A stretch of DNA of 50,560 nucleotides from a virus: positions 1-50,560 of IMG/VR virus record IMGVR_UViG_3300022538_000825, one strand, 5' to 3'. Numbering within the stretch: the first letter of the stretch is position 1; each line of letters begins with the position of its first letter. Both the position numbers and the translations under genes were made by a program. Under the pieces are notes generated by a model that saw nothing but the letters and a program-made list of their open reading frames with translations, had not been told where the DNA came from and did not search any database. This document shows, piece after piece, positions 7,781 to 15,713 of the stretch.

Positions 7781-8869
7781 ATGCTAACTAACGAAAATTT
7801 ACTCTCGAAAAAGCGCTTTATGAAAATGAAAGCTCTACCGGATATTGAGCTGACAGCGCAGGAAGCAGACCAGTTTATTGACTACGTTATAGACCAGTCC
7901 TTCTGGAACAAAAACGCCCGGATAGTTAAGATGAATAAGAACGAAAAAAACATCCGCTATCTGGGGTACGGTACTGGGAGGTTCTTGAAGCCTGCTGATA
8001 AGTTTAGCGTAGCAGACTACAAGAAGGAGTTCTATAGCGGAAAGATAGCTCTGGTCTCTAAAAAGGTGAGAGGGGCAATAGAGATCTTTGATGATGACCT
8101 AGAGGACAACATTGAAGGTCAGGCTTTTGCGGATCATCTGATGAAGGTGATCGCGGCTAAGGTCGCCAACGAGTTGGATGAGGCTTTCTTTGTGTCCAAT
8201 GCGGATTACGCAGATACGGACATAAGGAGTCTCTGGGAGGGATTTAGGTATCTCCTTCTGGCTTACGCTCCAACTGGGGCTGACGACGCTCATCAATTAC
8301 CCCTGGCAGCCAAGAAGATGAATGCAGCAGCTACCGATGATTTTGAAGTCGCCGGTGGGATCGCCGAGAGATGGGAGAACCCTGCCAGTTCCGGGTTCTA
8401 TGACTGGGAATTCAAGTTCGGCCAGATGCTAGCAAAGCTCCCTTCTAAGTATAAGGTGAAGGGCCTGGCGAACCTGAGATACTTCTGCAATGACATAATT
8501 CTTGCGGATTACGTCAAAGCACTGGCAGCCCGGTCTACGGCTCTGGGAGATAAGGCGATTATTGGCGGCGAACCTCTTACGTACATGACCATCCCCATCA
8601 CGACCGTTCCACTTATGCCTGCAAACTTTGCAGTGTATAGTGATGGAAAGGAGATGTACGAGGACGAGGCTGGCGAAACCTACAAGTATGCTGATGTTGT
8701 CCTGACAAACAAGGATAACTTTATCATCGGCCTGCAGAGGGAGCTGAAGCTGGAGTCCCAGAGAGTCCCTGAGGATGAAGCCCAAAGAGTCTTTTACTCT
8801 ATGAGGGCTGATCTCAAGGTGGAAAATCCGGAAGCGGCTGTAATCATCTACAACCTGACTCACTCATAA
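7781..8869 (+). CDS. Major capsid protein (HK97-like fold)
   Basis: A 362-residue protein in the canonical place after protease and scaffold. Features typical of HK97-fold capsid proteins are an N-terminal helical arm, a central E-loop-like region (KNIRYLGYGTGRF, then KIALVSKKVRGAIEI), a DDDLEDNIEG helix, a long spine helix with VANELDEAF, and a C-terminal strand-rich part with DLKVENPEAAVIIYNL. The start is ATG after GCGAGGTGA. The gene is preceded by a 59-base gap with no feature I can name. Assembles into the icosahedral shell. Confidence 0.85.
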   Translation: MLTNENLLSKKRFMKMKALPDIELTAQEADQFIDYVIDQSFWNKNARIVKMNKNEKNIRYLGYGTGRFLKPADKFSVADYKKEFYSGKIALVSKKVRGAIEIFDDDLEDNIEGQAFADHLMKVIAAKVANELDEAFFVSNADYADTDIRSLWEGFRYLLLAYAPTGADDAHQLPLAAKKMNAAATDDFEVAGGIAERWENPASSGFYDWEFKFGQMLAKLPSKYKVKGLANLRYFCNDIILADYVKALAARSTALGDKAIIGGEPLTYMTIPITTVPLMPANFAVYSDGKEMYEDEAGETYKYADVVLTNKDNFIIGLQRELKLESQRVPEDEAQRVFYSMRADLKVENPEAAVIIYNLTHS

Positions 8870-8879
8870 GGAGAGCCAA

Positions 8880-9140
8880 ATGTGGAAGATAATCAACCGT
8901 GGAAGCGGTGTTGATTTATATGTTAGGGGCGTGAAGTGCTACCTGGCTCCTAACTCTGTCATCAAGACAGACAATGCTGAGCTGGTAGAGGCGGCGAGGA
9001 AAGTTCCCTATGTGCTAGTCGTTGAGGATTTTAGCGGCTTAAATATGGGGAAGCTGAGAATGCTCGCCTCCCAGAGGGGAATTAAGAGTTCTAGCAAATT
9101 TACCAAAAAGAAATTACTTGAAAAACTGCAAGCGAGGTGA
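8880..9140 (+). CDS. Small head protein with SAP/HeH-like C-terminus
   Basis: An 86-residue protein. The N-terminal half is beta-rich (VDLYVRGVKCYLAPNSVIK). The C-terminal half (LNMGKLRMLASQRGIKSSSK, then KKKLLEKL) resembles a SAP/HeH-type helix-extended-helix motif that often binds nucleic acid. Placed right after the capsid gene with a GGAGAGCC ribosome site, it could be a small head-fibre, decoration or DNA-end protein. Role inferred from position. Confidence 0.55.
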   Translation: MWKIINRGSGVDLYVRGVKCYLAPNSVIKTDNAELVEAARKVPYVLVVEDFSGLNMGKLRMLASQRGIKSSSKFTKKKLLEKLQAR

Positions 9141-9146
9141 AAATAA

Positions 9147-10025
9147 ATGAGTAGACAAGATCTTAGTGCTCTTGACAGGGATATAGGACAAGATTGGAGT
9201 CGGATTATCCAGGAGGCTTTTAAGCATGGTATAGACTGCGATATAATTCATGGTGGGCTCTTAGTAGGTAGACCCGAGCAGGGTTTATACGAACAAAGCG
9301 CTACCGCGAATTATCTAATAGGTACTCGTCGCATCTCTCCAGATGGCCGGGTATATCGCTATGCCAGAGCGACTAATATCGTTAAGGATTGTAAATACGG
9401 TTTGAAGTTCTGGGGTCAAATAGGTGATGGAATAACATATACCGCTCCGCTGCAAACTCAGGACATTGGCGATACAACCATTAAAGTTGATGGTGGTAAG
9501 GGTGCCGCTGGTGTCGCTGCGGATGAGCTGGTTGGTGGTTATGTTATGATCCATACCCACGGCGACCTTTATCAGCACTTTAGAGGCATTATCGGCAATA
9601 CCCTGGCTGATGCAAATGGATACGTTACGATTACCCTTGATGCGCCGCTGAAAGTGGCTCTTACTGTTAGCCACGGTGTAGAAGTATTTCCGAATCCGTA
9701 TGTCAGCGTGCGAACGGCCTCTGCAGGATTAGCGGGAGGTATCCCTAATAAATATTCATCTGTGGCCGGGATGCCAAATGTAAAGACCCTGGTAGCCAAT
9801 CAGTATCTCTGGATTCAGACGTGGGGTGCAATTTGGATAAATCCGCATGGTAGTTCTTGTAAAGGGGCAGCATCCGATTGTCGAAGATTAGTCTTTGATA
9901 GAGAAGGTTCGATATCTTCGCAAGGTGAAACAGTTGCCGGAGCTGTTTATACAGAACAGATTGCTGGTTTTGTTATCAATAGGGGAGATGGTCCGCCTTT
10001 GGTCATGTTGCAGATCAGTCCATAG
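9147..10025 (+). CDS. Probable head decoration/accessory structural protein
   Basis: A 292-residue protein rich in Gly, Thr, Val and Ile, with predicted beta structure and no catalytic motif. The N-terminus contains RRISPDGRVYRYARA, a segment I associate with structural proteins encoded directly downstream of capsid genes in environmental phages. The middle has TAPLQTQDIGDTTIKV and a Gly-rich repeat-like region. It starts with ATG after GCGAGGTGAAAATAA. A head decoration or second capsid protein is the best guess; a domain search would be needed to choose. Confidence 0.5.
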   Translation: MSRQDLSALDRDIGQDWSRIIQEAFKHGIDCDIIHGGLLVGRPEQGLYEQSATANYLIGTRRISPDGRVYRYARATNIVKDCKYGLKFWGQIGDGITYTAPLQTQDIGDTTIKVDGGKGAAGVAADELVGGYVMIHTHGDLYQHFRGIIGNTLADANGYVTITLDAPLKVALTVSHGVEVFPNPYVSVRTASAGLAGGIPNKYSSVAGMPNVKTLVANQYLWIQTWGAIWINPHGSSCKGAASDCRRLVFDREGSISSQGETVAGAVYTEQIAGFVINRGDGPPLVMLQISP

Positions 10026-10026
10026 G

Positions 10027-10110
10027 ATGGGAAAGATAACAGGCTTTGGGGGGCTTGAGCCTAATCAAGCCCCGTATGGATATGAAAAATTCTGTGAAGA
10101 TGGAGAATAA
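10027..10110 (+). CDS. Possible 27-residue peptide
   Basis: A very short ORF (MGKITGFGGLEPNQAPYGYE, ending FCEDGE) that starts one base after the decoration gene stop. It has only a weak ribosome site. A perfect hairpin lies inside it. It may be a genuine small gene or only spacer before the connector gene. Confidence 0.3.
   Translation: MGKITGFGGLEPNQAPYGYEKFCEDGE
10050..10073 (+). other. Perfect 9-bp hairpin without U-tract
   Basis: GGGGCTTGA (10050-10058) pairs with TCAAGCCCC (10065-10073) around a 6-nt loop. No T-run follows, so it is not a classical terminator. It could mark an mRNA processing or stabilising site between capsid and connector genes. Confidence 0.5.
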
Positions 10111-10112
10111 CT

Positions 10113-10937
10113 TTGCCAAAGAAACCTCATACAGCTATAGGTAAATACGTTCACGAAGATGACGTTGACAACTGGCCTGGGAATTACGGGGATCCTGAGC
10201 AACAGGCTGTCATTGACCGCATCGAGGAACAGGTGGAACGGCTCACTAAGGACTGCTTTTACCCTAAAGCCTTCGATGTGAGAATTGACGGTAATGGCTA
10301 CAATAGGATTTTCCCTTCTTTCTACCAGGATCTCCTCTGGATTTCCAATGTGTACGTGAATGACATTGAGATAGGATCCAGTGAGTGGGAGTATGATAAG
10401 GATTCAGTCTACTCCAGCATACTAGCCCAGGAGTATCAGGTCCTCTTAGAGGACAGCCACCTATTCCCAGCAGGCAAGGGGAATGTGAGGCTCAAGGGGA
10501 CGGTTGGCTGGCCTGAGAGACTGGATATAGACGGTGTAAGTGGGACTTTCGTAGTAGGTGAGACCATCACCGGGGGAGCCAGTACCGCAACTGCCATCAT
10601 CAAAGAAGTGACCTCAATCTACCTCAAAATAGTGGAAAGAAGCTCCACTAACTTTAATAGTGATGAGCAGATTATCGGAGGTACCTCTGAGGCCACCGCC
10701 AATGTCAATAACACTGACGGCGCAGTAAATGACCCGCCCCTAGCCATCAAACAAGCCTGTGTAATTCTCTGCCGGTACGAGAACGATCCGACCCTCTATA
10801 CAAAATACTACAAAGGGACAGAGAAAATGGGGGATTACTCCTACTCAACCGCTGAAAAACCACTGGCAGGGGTCAGGGAGGCGGACGTCTTGATACGACC
10901 CTATGTTAGAAAAAAGCCCATGATCGGAGTTGTCTAG
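10113..10937 (+). CDS. Head-tail connector (gp6-like adaptor) with inserted beta-domain
   Basis: A 274-residue protein with a TTG start. The N-terminal 130 residues (PEQQAVIDRIEEQVERLTKDCFYPK, split as helices, then KGTVGWPE) and the C-terminal 65 residues (PLAIKQACVILC onward) are the two halves of an HK97 gp6/SPP1 gp15-like adaptor. This adaptor binds the portal and starts the neck. Between them, residues about 137-205 form an inserted domain: SGTFVVGETITGGASTATA, then ERSSTNFNSDEQIIGG. The same domain type is inserted in the next protein. The host fold is therefore intact but interrupted. Confidence 0.65.
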   Translation: MPKKPHTAIGKYVHEDDVDNWPGNYGDPEQQAVIDRIEEQVERLTKDCFYPKAFDVRIDGNGYNRIFPSFYQDLLWISNVYVNDIEIGSSEWEYDKDSVYSSILAQEYQVLLEDSHLFPAGKGNVRLKGTVGWPERLDIDGVSGTFVVGETITGGASTATAIIKEVTSIYLKIVERSSTNFNSDEQIIGGTSEATANVNNTDGAVNDPPLAIKQACVILCRYENDPTLYTKYYKGTEKMGDYSYSTAEKPLAGVREADVLIRPYVRKKPMIGVV

Positions 10938-11464
10938 TGCAGCACTTATTCAACAATCGTGTTAGTTTTCGAAGAGGCTACGAGATCCCCAACGGTTTTC
11001 CTCCTTACCCTAAAGTGTGGGCCGACATAGAGAGGCTGAATTTAAGCACTATCGTCGGGACTTTTACGGTAAAGGAGACCATCACCGGGGATAAGAGCGG
11101 AGCGACCGCAAAAGTGGGTCTAGTGGGCGCGGACTATCTTGAGATCTACGAGAGGAGTAGCACCGATTTCCAGGCTGGTGAGACCATTGAGGGGGGATCA
11201 TCGGGGGCTACCGCCAAGATTACTAGCATTAAGAGCCTAGCGAGCGTTCCCTGCAGACTGCAGCCCTACTCTGGAAGAGAATTATTTACTGCAGGAAAAA
11301 CGACTGTCTTTGCTTCCCACAGACTTTTTATGGCTATGCCCGTGGTGGCTATAACTGAGGCTGATAAGGTTAGATTCGGATCCCGGGATTTTGAGATCTC
11401 ACTGATCAAGGATTGGGATGAGGCAGGTAGATATTACCGACTCGATTTATTAGAAGTTAAATGA
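10937..11464 (+). CDS. Head-tail stopper/joining protein with inserted beta-domain
   Basis: A 175-residue protein with a GTG start that overlaps the previous stop by one base. Residues 1-34 plus 102-175 read as a short phage head closure/stopper protein (KVWADIE, then VPCRLQPYSGRE, FASHRLFM, RFGSRDFEI, and a C-terminal strand). Residues about 36-101 are an insertion: GTFTVKETITGDKSGATA, then ERSSTDFQAGETIEGG. This closely resembles the insertion in the upstream adaptor. The protein would plug the neck after packaging. Confidence 0.65.
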   Translation: MQHLFNNRVSFRRGYEIPNGFPPYPKVWADIERLNLSTIVGTFTVKETITGDKSGATAKVGLVGADYLEIYERSSTDFQAGETIEGGSSGATAKITSIKSLASVPCRLQPYSGRELFTAGKTTVFASHRLFMAMPVVAITEADKVRFGSRDFEISLIKDWDEAGRYYRLDLLEVK

Positions 11465-11632
11465 ATGTACATCAAACTAAGGAAAGACTGTCTGGGCTAC
11501 TGGCGGGGAAGCGTGATCGAGGTGGAGGACGAGGAGGCGGTGTTGCTGATCCAGAGGAAGATCGCATCCTACTCCTCATCCAAGAATTACATGACAAAAA
11601 GAGATCTGGATTTTGCATTAAAGAGAAGATGA
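11465..11632 (+). CDS. Small hypothetical protein in neck operon
   Basis: A 55-residue protein (MYIKLRKDCLGYWRGSVIEV, then EEAVLLIQRKIASY). I prefer this frame over the longer overlapping frame starting at 11461, because it has a natural globular sequence, while the other is Gly/Arg-rich low complexity. It starts 1 base after the stopper stop. Similar small proteins (start strand, then Glu/Ile-rich helix) sit between connector genes in many phages. Role unknown. Confidence 0.6.
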   Translation: MYIKLRKDCLGYWRGSVIEVEDEEAVLLIQRKIASYSSSKNYMTKRDLDFALKRR

Positions 11633-11653
11633 GCGGAAAAGGGGGTACTGAAA

Positions 11654-11872
11654 ATGGCTCCAAAGAATTCTAGTTTTGAGAGGATCACTAGGGAAAGAGT
11701 GGATAATTTTATCAAGATGTTCAATGACTTCAAAAGCAATGATTTTAAAGGTCTAGTTAAAAAAGTGGAGAAGATGGGACATCGGCCTACTTGGGCAGTT
11801 TCAACTATTATCTGGGTTCTTTCTTCGCTAACTGTGGGCTTGTTGGTACGGGCTTTCATCTTAGGGGGGTAA
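11654..11872 (+). CDS. Small protein with C-terminal membrane segment
   Basis: A 72-residue protein with a charged helical N-terminal part and one hydrophobic segment near the C-terminus (about residues 45-70, AVSTIIWVLSSLTVGLLV). A membrane helix within a neck operon is unusual. It could serve a tail or infection step at the inner membrane, but no family is recognised. The ribosome site upstream is weak, so translation may be coupled. Confidence 0.5.
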   Translation: MAPKNSSFERITRERVDNFIKMFNDFKSNDFKGLVKKVEKMGHRPTWAVSTIIWVLSSLTVGLLVRAFILGG

Positions 11873-11873
11873 A

Positions 11874-12224
11874 ATGTCTGTAAGGTGGTATGGAGATCGG
11901 CTTAAAAAGGAAGTAGAGGCCAAATGTGAGAAGAATATGGATAAAGCCTGTCGGTTTTTGGAGAGCGAAATAAAGAAGGATCTTAGCGGTAAGAGCCCCT
12001 CGGCACCAGGGGATCCCCCAGGGGTAGTGACAGGGACACTTCGCAGAAGCATTACATACGAGGTGGAAAGGGATGCTAAGGGCGTCACAGGCAGGGTCGG
12101 CACAAATTTGATTTATAGTTTGCCACTTGAATTTGGTTGCAGTCGTTTTAGCGCTAGGCCCTTTCTACGTCCAGGATTAGAAAAAAATAAAAAAGAAATA
12201 GCGAAAATCCTGACGAGCAAATAA
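11874..12224 (+). CDS. HK97 gp10-like neck/tail completion protein
   Basis: A 116-residue protein with the hallmark order VTGTLRRSI, then GRVGTNLIYSLPLEFG, then ARPFLRPGLE. This is the HK97 gp10 family, which caps or joins the tail to the neck in siphoviruses. The N-terminal helix is Lys/Glu-rich and has two Cys. It begins one base after the previous stop and ends one base before the glycosyltransferase gene. High confidence from three motifs in the right order. Confidence 0.85.
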   Translation: MSVRWYGDRLKKEVEAKCEKNMDKACRFLESEIKKDLSGKSPSAPGDPPGVVTGTLRRSITYEVERDAKGVTGRVGTNLIYSLPLEFGCSRFSARPFLRPGLEKNKKEIAKILTSK

Positions 12225-13754
12225 ATGGAAAAAGTATCGATCCTTATTCCCACGCGCCAGCGCTACAAGAAGCTGGCGAAGTGCCTGAGCGTGCTCTTTG
12301 AAAACACAGCCTACCCTAATTATGAGGTAGTGGTTATAACCGATAGGGATGACCCTAGATCCACAGAGCTTGTCAAAAAATTCGATGGTGTCAAGGTTCT
12401 CATCAAGGAAAAGCGAGAGATGTATGTCGGGAAAATTAACGAGGGCTATCATAAGACGGACTCCCCCTTGGTAGTCTTCCTTGCTGACGACGTGGAGGTC
12501 AATCCCAACTGGCTGACCGAGGCGGTGTCAACCTTCAATGAGTCATTCCCCGACGGGATGGGGCTGGTCTCCTTCCAGGATGAGTTCGACGACAGGCTCG
12601 CCCCCCACGGGCTGATCTCCAGGAAATATGTTGAGGAATTCTTAAATGGGAATATCTTCTATCCTGGGTATGTCCATTACTGGTGCGATACGGAATTGAC
12701 CGTTAGGAGCAAGCGATGGGGTCGATTCGTCCATTGTCCCAAAGCAATTACGAAACATCATCGGGCAAGGAGAAAATTGAAAGGAAAAGTTTGGAAGGAC
12801 GACCATATACGACAAGAGGCTCGTAGCACCATGAAATCTGGGCAGAAGATTTCAACCCAGCGGTGCTGCTATGGATATCCAGATATAATGCCAAACTTAG
12901 GGAAGTTTAAATTGCCAGATAAAGTTAAGCTGCATTTCACGCCAACAGAAGAGCTCTATTTTTACGTGGGTTTTGGGGTTGACACTAGAAAAAAGTTTGA
13001 CTGGGAAACTGACGGTAAGACGGCAGAATATTTACTTAACCTTTGTCCTATGAATTTTGAACCTGTGGATCTAGATATTTCTTCTTTTGCTAAAGAGGCT
13101 GGTTTGGTTATACACAAACCAATAGAACTATCCGATATAACAGTTGTGACCATTGACGGGTATCCTGGAATGCTGGGGAAATATCTTCTGCCTTGTTTGC
13201 CTAGAGAGGTTGAGTTCATAAGGCTGGAGAATTCTAACAACCGAAATTGGGCTTGCGGGGCAAAAGCTCTGAATTGTGGGATAGAGAAAGCACATAACGA
13301 TATAATCATGTGCGTTCATCCCGATGTAGTTCTAGGTAAGAACTGGTTTCAGGATTTCATTCTCCAGGAGTGCAGGCTTAAGGATTGGGGAATTTTGGGA
13401 ATTGTGGGAACAGTTTATGAGGATGGAAACTGGGGCACGGCTTGGGGCCTCTCTCGACCTTTTTCTTGTCCAGCCCAGACGCTTGATGAGTGCTGCCTGA
13501 TAATTGATAGACGGCAGGGATTGAGATTTGATGAGAAAATGCTGGGTGATACCTGGCACTGTTATGGAATTGATTATTGTCTTCAGTGTCTCGATAAAGG
13601 ATTAGGTGTTTATATTTTGGCAGGAAATGCCAAACATGTTGACGATGGCACTTCTATCCATTTAATTCCTAGCTGGATGAAGGATCGGAAAGGGATAATG
13701 GAGCGAGTAAAGAAGAAATGGGGGCATAAATTTCCCTCCATACACTATACGTAG
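12225..13754 (+). CDS. Two-domain glycosyltransferase (GT2-like)
   Basis: A 509-residue protein with two GT-A type modules. Module 1, residues 1-210, begins VSILIPTRQRYKKL and has FLADDVEVNPNW (metal-binding DD). Module 2, residues about 310-509, has VVTIDGYPGML, then IIMCVHPDVVLGKNW (HPDV, DxD-like) and a late GIDYCLQCL region. The linker carries a His/Arg-rich part. Soluble, no membrane helix. Placed between neck and tail-terminator genes with only 1-base spacing upstream, it is part of the structural operon. It likely glycosylates a virion protein, DNA or host polysaccharide; the acceptor is unknown. Confidence 0.8.
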   Translation: MEKVSILIPTRQRYKKLAKCLSVLFENTAYPNYEVVVITDRDDPRSTELVKKFDGVKVLIKEKREMYVGKINEGYHKTDSPLVVFLADDVEVNPNWLTEAVSTFNESFPDGMGLVSFQDEFDDRLAPHGLISRKYVEEFLNGNIFYPGYVHYWCDTELTVRSKRWGRFVHCPKAITKHHRARRKLKGKVWKDDHIRQEARSTMKSGQKISTQRCCYGYPDIMPNLGKFKLPDKVKLHFTPTEELYFYVGFGVDTRKKFDWETDGKTAEYLLNLCPMNFEPVDLDISSFAKEAGLVIHKPIELSDITVVTIDGYPGMLGKYLLPCLPREVEFIRLENSNNRNWACGAKALNCGIEKAHNDIIMCVHPDVVLGKNWFQDFILQECRLKDWGILGIVGTVYEDGNWGTAWGLSRPFSCPAQTLDECCLIIDRRQGLRFDEKMLGDTWHCYGIDYCLQCLDKGLGVYILAGNAKHVDDGTSIHLIPSWMKDRKGIMERVKKKWGHKFPSIHYT

Positions 13755-13766
13755 GGAGTCAACATC

Positions 13767-14198
13767 TTGAAGTTAAACTTAGGTTGTGGGCCCAAAAGGA
13801 TATTGGGCTATGTCGGTGTCGACAAGGATGAGGAGATAAGACCTGATGTGGTAGCTGAGTTCGAGGAAGGTCTTCCTTTCAGGACTAATAGCGTGGATCA
13901 AATATACACTTCACATCTTCTGGAGCATATCACAAACTTCAATCCTCTAATGGAGGAAATTTTCAGGGTTTGTAAGCCTGATGCCAGAGTAGAAATCCAT
14001 GCTCCTTATGGACTGTCCGAGGAAGGAATAGCAGATTCCACACATATTAGACTTCTTTGTCTGCATACATTTGACTATTTCGATAGGTCCTCGTGGTATT
14101 CTGAGATCTATAATTACAACTGTAATCTTAAGGTGGAAGAGGCAGAAAGAATCGGTGATGGGATACATCTTGAGTTGAAGGCTATCAAAAATGCTTGA
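13767..14198 (+). CDS. SAM-dependent methyltransferase (type 11 like)
   Basis: A 143-residue protein with a TTG start. It has the SAM-binding motif MKLNLGCGPKRILGYVGVD, an acidic residue after the second strand (VGVDKDEE), then DQIYTSHLLEHI (post-motif) and EEIFRVCKPDARVEIHAPY. The length is short, near the minimum Rossmann core, so the substrate lid is small. It follows the glycosyltransferase by 12 bases and overlaps the tail-terminator start. The pair looks like a virion or glycan modification cassette. The methyl acceptor is unknown. Confidence 0.75.
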   Translation: MKLNLGCGPKRILGYVGVDKDEEIRPDVVAEFEEGLPFRTNSVDQIYTSHLLEHITNFNPLMEEIFRVCKPDARVEIHAPYGLSEEGIADSTHIRLLCLHTFDYFDRSSWYSEIYNYNCNLKVEEAERIGDGIHLELKAIKNA

Positions 14199-14628
14199 TA
14201 TAAATGCCCTGAAAGTTGGAATTTACAATAAACTTAATACTACTGACGATGAACCCAGTGCGGTAGCAAATCTTGTAACAGGAATTTTTCATAAAATAGC
14301 CCCCCAGGGGACATCATTCCCTTATATTCTCTATTGGATTGTAACCGGCAGTAACAAGGACACTTTTACGAGCTGGAGGGATTCGGTGCTGGCTCAGATA
14401 GACATATACTGTCAGAACAAAGACAAAAGTGGCGTCCCTGTATCAGGAGGCCATCATTGCGGGGTCATATCGGAGGCAGTTACCAGTTTAATGGATGAAG
14501 CTGTATTAGGTGAGGGGATATATTTTTGCCAGAGGCAAGGCCCCCCTCGGGATTTATACGAAGAAGATACGGGCACATTTCATCAGGTTTTAGAATATCG
14601 GATTGAATTACAAAAGTCCAAATCTTAA
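14191..14628 (+). CDS. Tail terminator-like protein
   Basis: A 145-residue protein in the canonical place, after the neck proteins and before the tail tube. The sequence MLDINALKVGIYNKLN, then FPYILYWIVTG, then VLAQIDIYCQNKD, then FHQVLEYRIELQK resembles the DUF3168/HK97 gp11-like tail terminators that form the ring stopping tube growth. It overlaps the methyltransferase gene by 8 bases. It is followed by a terminator hairpin. Moderate confidence: family resemblance plus position. Confidence 0.65.
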   Translation: MLDINALKVGIYNKLNTTDDEPSAVANLVTGIFHKIAPQGTSFPYILYWIVTGSNKDTFTSWRDSVLAQIDIYCQNKDKSGVPVSGGHHCGVISEAVTSLMDEAVLGEGIYFCQRQGPPRDLYEEDTGTFHQVLEYRIELQKSKS

Positions 14629-14652
14629 TTTCTGACAAAATAGAAATATAAA

Positions 14653-14716
14653 CTCGGTCTAGCTAACCGAGATATGCCCTCTAACCGTGGCCACGGAGCG
14701 GTTGGAGGGCTTTTTT
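14653..14716 (+). terminator. Double hairpin and intrinsic terminator before tail-tube gene
   Basis: A 6-bp hairpin (CTCGGT 14653-14658 with ACCGAG 14666-14671) is followed by a 12-bp stem, GCCCTCTAACCG at 14676-14687 with CGGTTGGAGGGC at 14699-14710, then TTTTTT at 14711-14716. This should end most transcription just before the tail-tube gene. As at 6671, a strong terminator lies directly before a highly expressed structural gene. Confidence 0.85.
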
Positions 14717-14741
14717 ATTAAGTATATGGAGGTGAACAATA

Positions 14742-15164
14742 ATGGCCGAGACGAAAGCAATTGCGGGGTATCTAGGAAAGGTCTATGTGGGGATTGCCTC
14801 CTCTCCTCTAAATGAGGTTGCAGAGATAGGGAACTGGACTGGGAATATAGCAGTGGATTTAATAGAGACCCCCAAGTTTCAGGCGGACAAAACTAGGATA
14901 GCCGGAAAGAGGGACTTCAGCGGTTCATTCGATGGATCTTGGTATCTCCAGGATACCAATGGCCAGAAGGTCCTTCAGGATGCCGTGCTTGGTGGAACGG
15001 TGGTCTATTTAAAACTTGAGGCGAAGGATGGCAACACTTACTCTTGTTGGGCTTTGATTTCTGGGGAAACATTAGGCGCTCCTCATGATGGAGGGCAGCC
15101 CATCAGCTTTGACTTTGCCTCCACCGGTAAGGTGGCACTGACTGTTGCATCCACAAGCGCGTAG
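14742..15164 (+). CDS. Major tail (tube) protein
   Basis: A 140-residue protein starting with ATG after TATGGAGGTGAACAATA. The N-terminus (KAIAGYLGKVYVGIASSPL), central GKRDFSGSFDGSW and C-terminal SFDFASTGKVALT match small siphoviral tail-tube proteins of the TP901-1/lambda gpV type: a beta-barrel whose hexamer rings stack on the tape measure. No sheath gene is present, so the tail is non-contractile. Preceded by a strong terminator, implying its own control. Confidence 0.8.
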   Translation: MAETKAIAGYLGKVYVGIASSPLNEVAEIGNWTGNIAVDLIETPKFQADKTRIAGKRDFSGSFDGSWYLQDTNGQKVLQDAVLGGTVVYLKLEAKDGNTYSCWALISGETLGAPHDGGQPISFDFASTGKVALTVASTSA

Positions 15165-15278
15165 TAAGATTTTCAGGGCTGGTGTAATAAGGCTAGAAAC
15201 TCCTTGAGCCGTGCGGCCCTAAAGAGGAGCAAAAAACGTCATAAGTGGGTTGATTATGACAGAGATTAGGAGAGTGAT
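15165..15278 (+). other. Intergenic segment between tail tube and chaperone
   Basis: About 114 bases without an ORF. It holds a possible AGGGC/GCCCT outer pair with an inner GGCT/AGCC pair (about 15177-15225), but no T-run. It may be a structured mRNA linker; I see no promoter or terminator consensus. Confidence 0.3.
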
Positions 15279-15713
15279 ATGACTGCATTACCAGATATGG
15301 CGGGGACGCCCCGCACAGTAAAAATAAAGGGCAAAGAGTACAAAGTTTCTCCCCTAGACATTGACGACTTGGCTGAATTTGAGCTTGTTATCAGGGAAGT
15401 GAGAAACAAAGCCCTGCTCAGATCGCTTGAGGGGTCTGATCTGGAGGATAGCCTGCTCGCGGAGGCTATCGGATCTGCGGCCGCAAAGCCAGTTACTCTT
15501 AAGGATATTGATAAGAACATGGGCTCGATGATAGGGGTGAGGTTCCTCCTCTGGTGTGCCCTGAAGAAGAATCACCCCGAGGTGAAACTGGAGACGATGG
15601 GTCTATTGATAGACCTCGACAACTTCGAGGAGGCGGCAGGGATAGTCTCAGAGCTAGGCGGAAAGGCAACGAAAAAAGCAAAAAACATGAAGAGGGGGCC
15701 GACCAAGAAGTAG
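15279..15713 (+). CDS. Tail assembly chaperone, upstream frame (gpG-like)
   Basis: A 144-residue protein between tail tube and tape measure, the position of lambda gpG/gpGT chaperones. They coat the tape measure during tail assembly. The N-terminal half is beta-rich (TVKIKGKEYKVSPLDIDDLA), the rest helical. Near its 3' end lies A AAA AAC at 15680-15686 in the zero frame. A -1 slip there joins this protein to the second frame (15686-15964). The standard product ends with a Lys-rich tail (KKAKNMKRGPTKK). Confidence 0.8.
   Translation: MTALPDMAGTPRTVKIKGKEYKVSPLDIDDLAEFELVIREVRNKALLRSLEGSDLEDSLLAEAIGSAAAKPVTLKDIDKNMGSMIGVRFLLWCALKKNHPEVKLETMGLLIDLDNFEEAAGIVSELGGKATKKAKNMKRGPTKK

Noticed and set aside
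11461-11673. 70-codon ORF starting at the ATG overlapping the stopper stop
   Set aside because: Its Gly/Arg-rich low-complexity product is less natural than the overlapping frame at 11465-11632.
14632-14652. Possible promoter CTGACA...TATAAA before the tail-tube terminator
   Set aside because: The spacing is only 9 bases, too short for a sigma70 promoter.
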